A stretch of DNA of 64,000 nt, taken from positions 1,116,001 to 1,180,000 of the forward strand of contig JAPFFF010000010.1 of NCBI GenBank assembly GCA_039105265.1, in the 5' to 3' direction. The position numbers and the translations under genes were made by a program. The notes under the pieces were generated by a model. The model ran no database searches, was not told the origin of the DNA, and worked only from the letters and a program-made list of their open reading frames with translations. Source of the stretch: Tritrichomonas musculus. Its lineage: Eukaryota; Parabasalia; Tritrichomonadida; Tritrichomonadidae. This document shows positions 37,180 to 44,823 of the stretch, piece after piece; position 1 is the first letter of the stretch, and each line of letters opens with the position of its first letter.

Positions 37180-37758
37180 TTAAAGTAAAAGGCAGCATTT
37201 AGATTCTTGCTTATACTTTCCTTCATATGGATCATAATCTGGGCTGTCTTTAGAAAGGGTTTCACCTGAAATGAGTTTATAGAATTCCCAATATTCAAGT
37301 TCCTTCTTCTTCTTACCAAATTCAACTTCGCATTTTTGCTTGAAGTTTTCTTCGCTGAAATCATTGCCAAGGGTCTCGCAGGCTTGGGAAAGTTCAGCAA
37401 TTGTAACTTTTCTGCTTTTATCAACATCGGCACCACGGAAGATCATTCTTGTAATGTATTTGAAGTCTTTTGATTTTAATTTTTCTAAGCAAGTCAAAAT
37501 TTCATTTTGATCAAGGTTATGGGATGCATCTGTGTCCATTCCGTCAAAGATAAATCTCATTTGCTTAAGAAAAGTAGGCTTTGAGGAGTCAACTCCAAGG
37601 CCTTCTGACATGAATCCTAAGAATTCATCATATTCAAGTTTTCCATTTCCACTCTTGTCATACTTAGCGATAAGAGATCTAACATCATCGACATTTTGTT
37701 GAGTAAGGGCTTCATCGGCTTGTGGAGCAGCACTATGTTGTTCTTCTTCTTCAGCCAT
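37180..37758 (-). CDS. EF-hand calcium-binding protein with CaaX-like end
   Basis: 192 residues, calmodulin/calcineurin B-like layout. Loop 1 DKSGNGKLEYDE (34-45), loop 2 DTDASHNLDQNE (75-86) and loop 3 DVDKSRKVTIAE (111-122) have acidic residues at positions 1, 3 and 12; a fourth hand near 143-156 is degenerate. The C-terminus SKCCLLL presents a CaaX box ending in Leu, the form recognised for geranylgeranylation, with an adjacent Cys that could be palmitoylated, so membrane attachment is likely. Calcium sensing at a membrane is inferred. Intact host gene with a T/A-rich promoter at 37759-37800. Confidence 0.88.
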   Translation of the reverse strand: MAEEEEQHSAAPQADEALTQQNVDDVRSLIAKYDKSGNGKLEYDEFLGFMSEGLGVDSSKPTFLKQMRFIFDGMDTDASHNLDQNEILTCLEKLKSKDFKYITRMIFRGADVDKSRKVTIAELSQACETLGNDFSEENFKQKCEVEFGKKKKELEYWEFYKLISGETLSKDSPDYDPYEGKYKQESKCCLLL

Positions 37759-38741
37759 TTTAGAAAATGTAGTATACGTTTTTTTTCGGTTTATTTTTAA
37801 GGTTAAACGTTATGATAAAATACGTTTATAATATTCATATCTTTTTAAACATTTAGTGTTAAGCCAATTAAAACATAAATATTTAATAATATATATAAGA
37901 GTTGTTAATATAAATAATAATATATAAAAATTGGATTATCTGGATTAGTAAATTTAGCGATAACAAGTAAAAATATTAACGTAAAAATAAACATCTTAAA
38001 ATTGACTACTTTTATAACGATTTCAACACAAATTTGAATGTCGTGCTTTTCCCAAAAAAAAACGATTTTCACACAATTTTGAATACTGATCATCCATAAA
38101 TAATTTTCTAATATGGGATAGGAATCGAACTCGAGACCTCTAATTTCTTTCATCCAATAATAAAAATAGAGTAATTATAAAAACCTTATACTTCTCTCAA
38201 TATAATGGTACAATATGATATAGTTGATGCATTGTTCAGTAATATTGAAGAATCTTAACATGTTTTGAAATCAAAAATGTTCTTAAAACTAATTTTTCCA
38301 CAAAACAGAAGAAAAATAAAACACTCTTTGTACCATTTGGATGACTTAATACCTAATTGATGGCAAAAATCTTTTTCATAGTCAACATATTTTTGCAATA
38401 TGCAAAATGTAGAAATATTTTGCAGCAATTTCTTAATAAAAATTAATCTTATCTGAAAATCATCTTGAATTATTATTATTATCTTTTTTTTAAAATCTAA
38501 TATTTCCATTTACAAAAAAAAAAAAAAAAAACATTAAAATCATTAAAAAAATTTGGTAATTCTAAGTTATATATATATATGAATAAATTTTTCCTGATTT
38601 AAAACCATTAATCAAAATTTTTAACAAGATATATTTATGCTATATATTTACTAATATAAATGAACTTTTTGAAAACAATTGAGAGCTCTCTCAAGAAGTA
38701 TAAGGTTTTTTCTGAAGATTTAAAGGTTTATAGAATTACTC
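37759..38741. other. Non-coding AT-rich spacer
   Basis: No gene is supported. Contains an inverted pair AAAAACCTTATACTTCT (about 38179-38195) / AGAAGTATAAGGTTTTTTC (about 38694-38712) about 0.5 kb apart, possibly an old small element, and a B-box-like phrase on the minus strand near 38119-38137 (see rejected items). Ends where Element 2 starts. Confidence 0.55.
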
Positions 38742-39060
38742 AGTAGTATGATAAAAAGGGTGATTTCGGACCGAAGTCCTCACTCCCCCTTTTTAATGTC
38801 GTCCGCCTAGCGCAAGTACAACTGTTAAACCTTCGATACAATTCTTATATCTTTCTCCAATATTATCTTCAATAGGCGTGATTTCTCAAAAACAATGCTC
38901 AGGACCGTTTTCAAAATCAAAATCAACGTCATTGAAAACTTTTTTGATGATCGTCATTTTATCGAATTACATATGCGAGATAAATTGATGGACTTGTGCG
39001 GGGTTTTCATTAGTGTTTTCATATGTAATTAAAGGTAGGTGATTTCGGACCCTGTATTGC
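38742..39060. repeat. Element 2 left end (terminal repeat region)
   Basis: Begins AGTAGTATGATA. A foldback pairs AAAAAGGG (38753-38760) with CCCTTTTT (38787-38794), enclosing a second stem TTCGG/CCGAA (38765-38775). The phrase GGTGATTTCGGACC recurs at about 38758 and 39029. The partner repeat is not in the window, so the inner limit is a guess. Confidence 0.65.
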
Positions 39061-39088
39061 GCATAAAAATAATTCTCATTTATAGGTT

Positions 39089-39607
39089 TCACGGTTGAAT
39101 ATGATTAAGGACTATATTAAAACTTCTCTTTTCTTTTTGTTCTCGTATTTCTTTTTCTGTTGGTGGTTTCAACATATTGGAATAGCTTGATGGATAGTAC
39201 GAAAATGATTCCGTTTCAGTGATTTGATTGTTGATTATAACATATGACATACCATATTTTCGCATCCACTTTTCACTCTTCGTAACTCTAATGAATAACA
39301 TTCCACAATTAAACAGCATTGATACCTCATGATTGGAAATAATTTCATGATTAGACAATGAGATACAACTTACTTCTACATTACAACTATCACGATTAGG
39401 TTTAGCAAAATGATCTGGCATCGTTGAATGTTTATTTATGAAAACATGAGTGGTGGATTCAGTGTTGAAATAACGAGAGGGGAAGTTCTGCTTTAATACA
39501 TTCATGATTGCAGTTGGTGATAAGCATCTATAATTCCAATAAATGTTATACTTCTCAATGTTCTTCGGTGTTATTGTTATTCGTGAGTTTGTCATTTCTG
39601 TTGTCAT
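39089..39607 (-). CDS. Element 2 unknown 172-residue protein
   Basis: First gene inside the left end, transcribed toward the terminus, downstream of the capsid gene. No catalytic motif is recognised; it contains IYWNYRCLSPTAIMNVL, SNHEIISNHEVSMLF and WMRKYGMSYVIINN, suggesting a small globular alpha/beta protein. In the equivalent place relative to capsid in Element 3 lies the integrase and a 116-residue protein; a distant relation to the latter (HSDIVEF versus SNHEVSML) is possible but weak. Confidence 0.5.
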   Translation of the reverse strand: MTTEMTNSRITITPKNIEKYNIYWNYRCLSPTAIMNVLKQNFPSRYFNTESTTHVFINKHSTMPDHFAKPNRDSCNVEVSCISLSNHEIISNHEVSMLFNCGMLFIRVTKSEKWMRKYGMSYVIINNQITETESFSYYPSSYSNMLKPPTEKEIREQKEKRSFNIVLNHIQP

Positions 39608-39693
39608 CTATTTTTGTACATGAGATAAAATTCAAAAATAATTAAACAAAAATAAAAATCATCAAAAAGTCAACATTAATGAGATCCCACCAC

Positions 39694-41619
39694 TTACTCA
39701 TATCCAGCAGGGACACCTACAGCATAATACTCTACACCATTTGTGCTCCATGTCCAGTATGTATCGCTGCAAATCCAAGCTTCTGGTGCAGGTGGGTGTT
39801 GATCTGGATAGTCAGGGTCTGGTATAAAGTATGTGTCGTTCTCTCCTTGGTACATTGGTTGTCCTCTAAATGTGACTGTAATAGATGTTGAGCCCGTATC
39901 GATACCATCAAAGACATAGCCAGCATTACTTCTCTCCATTTGGAAATTGATACCAAAAGAAGTACCATCACTCCTGCAATTGGTATAACGCTTTCCAGTA
40001 ACAGGATCATTAAGAGGTTGTGTGAAGGAGTCCTCAAATTCTTGGGTTGCTTCTAAAGTTCCGTCGAGTTCATTTGCAATAAGTTGATGTTGGTAGAACC
40101 TTGCTGCACACGTATCACTGAATTCAGTATCTGGGTATGTTCTTTTATTTACGATGAGCTGAACATTTCTGTACATAATATTATCAAAGCAGGTGATGTC
40201 TGCCGGCGATTTTGGAAACATCATGGTAATGTTAGTGGCGTTACGAAGAGGTACAGACTTAGAGATTTCAAGACCATTTACCTTTGCACTTCCCTCAAAG
40301 ATTTCTCGAGTGAGTTCTTGCGCAGGTACTAGCAATGGTGTTTGTAATTCTCGAACTAAACCTTGATATGTTTCTTCTTTTAGTCCAAATCCTGCCAAGT
40401 TGCTACGTCCCAATTGTATTGTACCACCGAGGACATCAAGGGTGATTTTTCCAACACTGAGGTTGATATTGTCGTCGCTCTTCTTAACATCAGTAATTAA
40501 AGCACCTTCTACTTCTTCACTTATGATTTTCACATCATCTCCAGCATTGAGAACATCAGGATTGGCAGCAGCTATCATAATCGCAAATGAAGCTTTATTG
40601 ATGTCGTCCTTTGTTACTCCATATTTAGTGTAGTCGGCTTCTGTATAATGGAAGTCTATCGTCAAAGGTTCTGCTTCATCATTATGTGTGTCTGTCCTAC
40701 TTGCTGGATCTGTATCTGTGTAAGCTTTTCCTGCGTGTAGTCTTTGGTACTTAATGTGTAAGACTTGATTTGATGCTGGCTTTTCTGAGTAATGAACGAC
40801 TATATTTGATGGTCTACCTACTTGTGTGAACTTGCGTGAGATTGGAACTACTGCTGGAATTTGTTCTGTAATTTCTTTATCCTCCAAAAACTGCAATGTT
40901 TCTTTTACAATATTTGGATTTACTTGACACCAGACCATTGCGCGAAGACTTGTTTTGACTTCCTCTTCTATTTCACCACAGATAGCATTAGGGTAGAGTT
41001 GCCAAGCCTGAAGTACAAGTTGATCTGTAAATGGAATTGTGAGTTCAATAGTGAATGTATGTGGCTGTCCATCAGCAATGTCTACTAAATCAATGTAGGT
41101 TCCACAGACAGATGGTGAGTATTGTGCAACGTTTTCCCAGATACTATGACTGAATTTACTAGAAGCTTTGGCATCTCTAGGCTTGATACTGTTATACGCA
41201 AATGATTCCCTTTGTAGTTCATCTTGCCTGTATGCAGAGAGGAGTTTGTCATTTATCCAGAATCTACAGTCCTCATAGAATTCCACAGCATTTTTGAAGC
41301 CCACGAAGATTTTCATGAGTTTGTTCTTATCTGCTGAAACATCTATAGGGTCTGACAATTTAATTCTGAAGTCGAGGAGTATAGTTGAGAATGATTTTTC
41401 TATTTGTGTTATTGTGTGTCCTGAATGTGTGAGCTTGATTCTAGTCTTGGTTCCAACAGGGAGTGGAGCGTCTTTGTCTTTAAACTCTTCCATAATGAAT
41501 GAGAAAGAATTGTCGCCACCGTTTTTCTGTATTAAATTGCGCATCTTATTTTGGAAGAACCCGAGTACGTCACCTTCATCATTTCCTAAATTCTTGGTTT
41601 GAGCGTTGTAGTATGTCAT
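39694..41619 (-). CDS. Element 2 major capsid protein, 641 residues
   Basis: The ATG at 41619 (MTYYNAQTKNLG) is preferred to a longer frame that would run back through the divergent gene. It aligns along its length with the Element 3 capsid: MKIFVGFKNAVEFYEDCRFW, ESFAYNSIKP, SIWENVAQYSPSVCGTYIDL, INFQMERSNAGYVFDGID and GQPMYQGENDTYF. This is the double-jelly-roll capsid family of Polintons. The 42 bp upstream gap is shared with the 84-residue minor protein on the other strand. Confidence 0.85.
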   Translation of the reverse strand: MTYYNAQTKNLGNDEGDVLGFFQNKMRNLIQKNGGDNSFSFIMEEFKDKDAPLPVGTKTRIKLTHSGHTITQIEKSFSTILLDFRIKLSDPIDVSADKNKLMKIFVGFKNAVEFYEDCRFWINDKLLSAYRQDELQRESFAYNSIKPRDAKASSKFSHSIWENVAQYSPSVCGTYIDLVDIADGQPHTFTIELTIPFTDQLVLQAWQLYPNAICGEIEEEVKTSLRAMVWCQVNPNIVKETLQFLEDKEITEQIPAVVPISRKFTQVGRPSNIVVHYSEKPASNQVLHIKYQRLHAGKAYTDTDPASRTDTHNDEAEPLTIDFHYTEADYTKYGVTKDDINKASFAIMIAAANPDVLNAGDDVKIISEEVEGALITDVKKSDDNINLSVGKITLDVLGGTIQLGRSNLAGFGLKEETYQGLVRELQTPLLVPAQELTREIFEGSAKVNGLEISKSVPLRNATNITMMFPKSPADITCFDNIMYRNVQLIVNKRTYPDTEFSDTCAARFYQHQLIANELDGTLEATQEFEDSFTQPLNDPVTGKRYTNCRSDGTSFGINFQMERSNAGYVFDGIDTGSTSITVTFRGQPMYQGENDTYFIPDPDYPDQHPPAPEAWICSDTYWTWSTNGVEYYAVGVPAGYE

Positions 41620-41661
41620 TTCAGTTTCAAAAAAAGTATCTTTTTCCACGAATTCAAAATC
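41620..41661. promoter_or_regulatory. 42 bp divergent promoter, capsid / minor protein
   Basis: Separates the capsid ATG (41619, minus) from the 84-residue protein ATG (41662, plus). The same gene pair in Element 3 has a 49 bp gap (62604-62652). Co-expression of the two from one small regulatory site is implied. Confidence 0.55.
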
Positions 41662-41916
41662 ATGGCTTTCGGAAGTTTCTTCAAAAAGATAGCAAAAGGC
41701 GTTAAAAATGTCGTAAGTAAAGCAGCACCAATAGTATCCAAAGTAGCAAAAGCAGTAGCTCCAGTCTTCGGTGGTACAGTCGGAAATGTTCTCAATACTA
41801 TAGGCAATTTTGCAGACAAAGCAGATTCTTGGGCAAATGGAGACAAAAATAGCAGCGGAACAAATGCAATTGGGGTCAGAAATGTAAACAGATTTGATGT
41901 CCCTATGTTGAAGTAG
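41662..41916 (+). CDS. Membrane-active-like minor capsid protein, 84 residues
   Basis: Starts MAFGSFFKKIAKG. Alternating Lys and hydrophobic residues give a strong amphipathic helix (about 5-40), followed by Gly/Val-rich GGTVGNVLNTIGNFADKAD. Same length (84) and same pattern as 62653-62907 in Element 3, and akin to the longer Element 1 protein at 5697-6227. The composition recalls adenovirus protein VI or lytic peptides; a role in membrane penetration is inferred. Confidence 0.65.
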   Translation: MAFGSFFKKIAKGVKNVVSKAAPIVSKVAKAVAPVFGGTVGNVLNTIGNFADKADSWANGDKNSSGTNAIGVRNVNRFDVPMLK

Positions 41917-41957
41917 GTCTGAATTCCGACTGACTTCTATCACTCAAAAATAAATAA

Positions 41958-42042
41958 CACAATCCGTCACCTCATCAATGTTTTGCACAATCTGTCATCT
42001 CATTAATGTTTTTGCACAATCTGTCATCTCATTAATGTTTTT
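41958..42042. repeat. Three ~28 bp tandem repeats
   Basis: Copies of CACAATCTGTCATCTCATTA followed by ATGTTTT start at about 41958, 41986 and 42015. Non-coding, between two tail-to-tail genes. Confidence 0.75.
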
Positions 42043-42047
42043 CCATA

Positions 42048-42182
42048 TCAGCAGTACAATTTTTTTCTCACTTCTTCATCTAGTGGCGGATCTTCATCAG
42101 GGAGTACAGAATAAATTTCCACACACAATCGTAAAAACTCAACTATGATTAAACATGAAAGAAGAACATTTGTTATTATCAT
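42048..42182 (-). CDS. Conserved single-span membrane microprotein, 44 residues (Element 2)
   Basis: A short frame starting ATG at 42182 and ending TGA at 42048-42050. A hydrophobic N-terminal helix (MIITNVLLSCLIIVEFL, about residues 1-24) is followed by an acidic tail LPDEDPPLDEEVRKKLY. The 43-residue frame at 45781-45912 in Element 3 has the same plan and closely similar tail (MPDKEPELSEEIRTKMY). It is divergent from the gene at 42200 with a 17 bp gap, the usual packing here. Function unknown; viroporin- or holin-like roles are guesses. Confidence 0.65.
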   Translation of the reverse strand: MIITNVLLSCLIIVEFLRLCVEIYSVLPDEDPPLDEEVRKKLYC

Positions 42183-42199
42183 TTTTGTTCGTATTAAAG

Positions 42200-42511
42200 A
42201 TGTCAGAAATTAAAATACTCCAGCCTATCACAAATTATATCAAAGAGTTTGATTCCCCAGATGAGTTCAACTTATTCTACAACAAGCATAAAGAAGAAAT
42301 AGACAGCACCACAACTCACAAACTCAACAAGCTCTACCACATCAAAGGTTACAGAATTACCAAAATCAAAGATGTTTTAATGTTGAAGAAGCACGAGGAG
42401 AAGAAGCACGTAGAGGAACCAGAAATGAATGTACAAGATGAGATACGCCAAATGAAAGAGACTATAAACAGGATCATACAATTCTTAAATCCTCCACAAG
42501 ATAAATCATGA
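42200..42511 (+). CDS. Conserved Maverick coiled-coil protein, 103 residues
   Basis: Start at the ATG 42200 (MSEIKILQPI), which leaves a normal short gap to the divergent microprotein. FDSPDEFNLFYNKHKEEIDS, then TTHKLNKLYHIKGYRITK, aligns with the Element 3 protein at 62944 (FKSIEEFNLFYQKN ... TTNYLNKIYKI). The C-terminus is a helical, probably coiled-coil stretch (IRQMKETINRIIQFL). Unknown function; always beside the capsid/minor protein pair in Elements 2 and 3. Confidence 0.65.
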   Translation: MSEIKILQPITNYIKEFDSPDEFNLFYNKHKEEIDSTTTHKLNKLYHIKGYRITKIKDVLMLKKHEEKKHVEEPEMNVQDEIRQMKETINRIIQFLNPPQDKS

Positions 42512-42903
42512 ATGTGCGCGCACCATAGTTTCTCCTCCTTCTGTCACATGTACTATCATATAAGGACGTTTATTTTTCATTTCTGTCATAGTTTTGTACA
42601 TATCATAGAATTCATCAAAAGTTAAGTTACTCGCGGACTGTGAATATATGAAGTGGAGTTGCTGTTTGTTGAAGCATGGGAAGATAAATAATGTTGTGAT
42701 CTCGTTCTTGATATGTGGTGCGAGACCTTTCCATGATTGAATCAGCAAGAAGTAAGATATGTTTGTGTGTCTGCAGCGTCGTAGTTGTTGTGAGAAATAT
42801 GATTCTGGTGCCGCGAACAATTTTGAATTTGCTATATCATCAAAGAGTATAAGAGTACGTGAGAGAGATAGGGCGTTGATTTGGTGGGGTGAGATAAAAT
42901 GAC
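42506..42903 (-). pseudogene. Packaging ATPase fragment of Element 2
   Basis: The C-terminal part of an FtsK/HerA-type packaging ATPase: TLILFDDIANSKL is the Walker B region, followed by RHTNISYFLLIQSW and a C-terminal domain IYSQSASNLTFDEFYDMY, comparable with the Element 3 ATPase (HKNLIIFVNIQFF; IYQQVPFPIDFEELWNRY). The upstream part is not in this stretch. Fossil gene fragment. Confidence 0.75.
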
Positions 42904-43131
42904 CCCCTTGTCATAGGGTTTACAGACCCCAAACCTCAGCCCCACGACTCAAAAAATCGCCACTTTTTCAAAATTAGCCCTCGAAACTTTCACAAAATGG
43001 CATAGACAAATTTTGAATAAATTGACAAACTCCCAAAAATAACAACAACGAAAAATAACGAAAAATAGAACTTTCAAAAATTTTTTATTTTTTGGTGGGG
43101 TGAGATAAAATTGAAAATTGACGGGCGCCAC
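42904..43131. other. Junction between Elements 2 and 3
   Basis: The 20-base phrase TTGGTGGGGTGAGATAAAAT occurs at 42881-42900, inside the ATPase fragment, and again at about 43092-43111. The sequence between is non-coding. The left limit of Element 3 lies somewhere here, because its inverted repeat still matches at the last visible base of the window. Confidence 0.55.
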
Positions 43132-43319
43132 TTTGAATCTTCATTTTAGAATTTACATCTTTGATCTTGTTTTAGTAGTATATATCAGTCGGTTTCCGTC
43201 AGGCTAAAGCCCGCCGTCAACACGACTAATGAACAAAAATAATATGAACTCATTTAATGATTACCATCAATTGATGTTCATTTATTAGACAGTTCATTTA
43301 ATTCATTCTCAAGCTGATG
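43132..43319. repeat. Element 3 left terminal inverted repeat (visible part)
   Basis: Perfect inverted match to 63813-64000. It contains AGTAGTATATATCAGTCGG at 43174, like the terminal octamer of Elements 1 and 2, yet the match runs at least 42 bp further out. It also carries a copy of the 3' end of the gene at 63627-63854. Confidence 0.93.
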
Positions 43320-43599
43320 CAGTTTGTGTTTATTTATTATTCCTAATATATTTATACTTGTTTTATATTGTTTTTAGAATTTGCGAAAATAAAAAATTAT
43401 TTTTAAAAAATATTTGTATATAGCAAAGATAAAAAATATTATTATTATTTAATTCTGAAATCGGGGCGAGACCGAAACGACATCGAGACAAGCTGGAACG
43501 TAGCCAGTTCTGGTAGTCAATGAGAATGCTAAAGGTCATCAGAAACGTTGTCGAACGCCTGAAAAGCTAGCTGGTTAGGAAAAAAAATTTTATTTATAA
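43320..43599. other. Non-coding spacer with GC-richer patch
   Basis: AT-rich to about 43455, then a ~115 bp GC-richer patch (GGGGCGAGACCGAAACGACA ... GAACGCCTGAAAAGCTAGC) that reads unlike its surroundings. No frame, tRNA fold or known repeat was recognised. Confidence 0.5.
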
Positions 43600-44106
43600 A
43601 GAACCATGTTGTTGTTGAAGAACCATGTTGTTGTTGAAAAACCTTGTTGTTGTTGAAGAACCATGTTGTTGTTGAAGAACCATGTTGTTGTTGAAAAACC
43701 TTGTTGTTGTTGAAAAACCTTGTTGTTGTTGAAGAACCATGTTGTTGTTGAAGAACCATGTTGTTGTTGAAAAATCTTGTTGTTGAAGAACCATGTTGTT
43801 GTTGAAGAACCATGTTGTTGTTGAAAAACCTTGTTGTTGTTGAAGAACCTTGTTGTTGTTGAAGAACCTTGTTGTTGTTGAAAAACCTTGTTGTTGTTGA
43901 AAAACCTTGTTGTTGTTGTTGAAAAATCTTGTTGTTGTTGTTGAAAAATCTTGTTGTTGTTGAAGAACCATGTTGTTGTTGAAGAACCATGTTGTTGTTG
44001 AAAAATCTTGTTGTTGAAGAACCATGTTGTTGTTGAAAAATCTTGTTGTTGAAGAACCATGTTGTTGTTGAAAATCTTGTTGTTATTGTTGAATATCTTG
44101 TTGATG
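43600..44106. repeat. 19 bp minisatellite A (~26 copies)
   Basis: Unit TTGTTGTTGAAGAACCATG with variants (AAAAACCTTG, AAAAATCTTG). Because 19 is not a multiple of three and no unit contains a stop on the minus strand, all three minus frames stay open with the same 19-residue period (MVLQQQHGSSTTTWFFNNN). None is supported as a gene. Located just inside the left end of Element 3. Confidence 0.9.
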
Positions 44107-44358
44107 ACTCATGTGATACCTTTTATTTAGTGTGATACCTTTTTCCTCATAATACCTTTTTCCTCATAAGCTACCTTTTTCCTCATAAGCTACCTTTTTC
44201 CTCATAAGCTACCTTTTTCCTCATAAGCTACCTTTTTCCTCATAAGCTACCTTTTTCCTCATGTGATACCTTTTATCTCATGTGATACCTATTTCCTCAT
44301 GTGATACTAATTGTTTCATATGATACATATCATTAAATTTATTTTTATTTTTAATTAA
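44107..44358. repeat. 19 bp minisatellite B and leader
   Basis: Unit TACCTTTTTCCTCATAAGC (about six near-identical copies at 44142-44262), flanked by GTGATACCTTTTATCTCAT variants with the same 19 bp period. Different sequence from minisatellite A but the same unit length. The last ~35 bp are the T/A-rich leader of the next gene. Confidence 0.85.
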
Positions 44359-44823
44359 ATGAAAATGTCAACACCAAAGGTTTATGATTACATCAATTCA
44401 TTGATTGATATGCTGGATGAAACAGAGAAGTTTAAACAATGTGATTTCTCAATATTGTGTGATAGATATCCAATACCAAGTGGAAAGGCTACATATAAAG
44501 CTAAAGTGATGTACATATCATTGAAGAACAAAGAGAATGAATTCAAACGATTCTATCATGATAAGATTGTTGAACTCGGTCTTGAATACATAACACTTAC
44601 ATCAAATGTTAGAAGAAGAATATCAACAACATCCATTGAATTCTTCGTTGAAGGTTCAAGTGAAGAACAATCATTCAAAGAATATAAGTATTATAATTAC
44701 AGCATAAGGAAAGCAACAGATAAGAAAACAAAGGAATTGATTGAACAAATGAGACAAAAATATAATATCAATACACCACAGCTGTTTGTTGGTGTTCAAC
44801 AACAAATTGTATTAGATGAATGA
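44359..44823 (+). CDS. Conserved Maverick protein, 154 residues (family shared with 10349-10798)
   Basis: KVYDYINSLIDML, FSILCDRYPIPSG, KAKVMYISLKNK, RRRISTTSIEFFVEGSSEEQ, YYNYSI and NTPQLFVGVQQQ match the Element 1 protein throughout. Start ATG 44359 (or 44365, MSTPKVYDY). Overlaps the 3' end of the ATPase gene by 12 bp, tail to tail. Unknown function, but one of the best conserved small proteins between the two lineages. Confidence 0.75.
   Translation: MKMSTPKVYDYINSLIDMLDETEKFKQCDFSILCDRYPIPSGKATYKAKVMYISLKNKENEFKRFYHDKIVELGLEYITLTSNVRRRISTTSIEFFVEGSSEEQSFKEYKYYNYSIRKATDKKTKELIEQMRQKYNINTPQLFVGVQQQIVLDE

Larger units (their letters stand above)
38742..42903. mobile_element. Element 2: Maverick/Polinton, left part only
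   Basis: Starts with AGTAGTAT at 38742, the same terminal octamer as Elements 1 and 3, then a foldback-rich non-coding end, an unknown gene, the major capsid gene, a divergent pair of minor proteins, a membrane microprotein and a packaging ATPase fragment. The sequence passes into other DNA inside the ATPase gene near 42903, and Element 3 follows. It looks broken (one large interruption visible), most simply by insertion of Element 3, with the rest perhaps beyond 64000. It is related to Element 3 by gene order and protein similarity, but clearly diverged. Confidence 0.8.

Noticed and set aside
38100-38165. Minus-strand tRNA suggested by a B-box-like phrase (GAGTTCGATTCC)
   Set aside because: The T stem does not pair properly and no matching acceptor 5' strand, D arm or anticodon arm could be placed upstream.
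38255-38509. 84-codon minus-strand frame in the host spacer
   Set aside because: Low-complexity Ile/Lys/Phe composition typical of AT-rich non-coding DNA; no motif or neighbour support.
41620-41943. Long N-terminal extension of the Element 2 capsid protein
   Set aside because: The extension is the reverse strand of the 84-residue minor protein; the ATG at 41619 matches the Element 3 capsid start.
43529-44060. Three overlapping minus-strand glutamine/asparagine-rich genes
   Set aside because: They are the three frames of one 19 bp minisatellite, with no separate start context or unique sequence.
41958-44330. CRISPR-like arrays
   Set aside because: Units are adjacent with no unique spacers, and the genome is eukaryotic; these are minisatellites.
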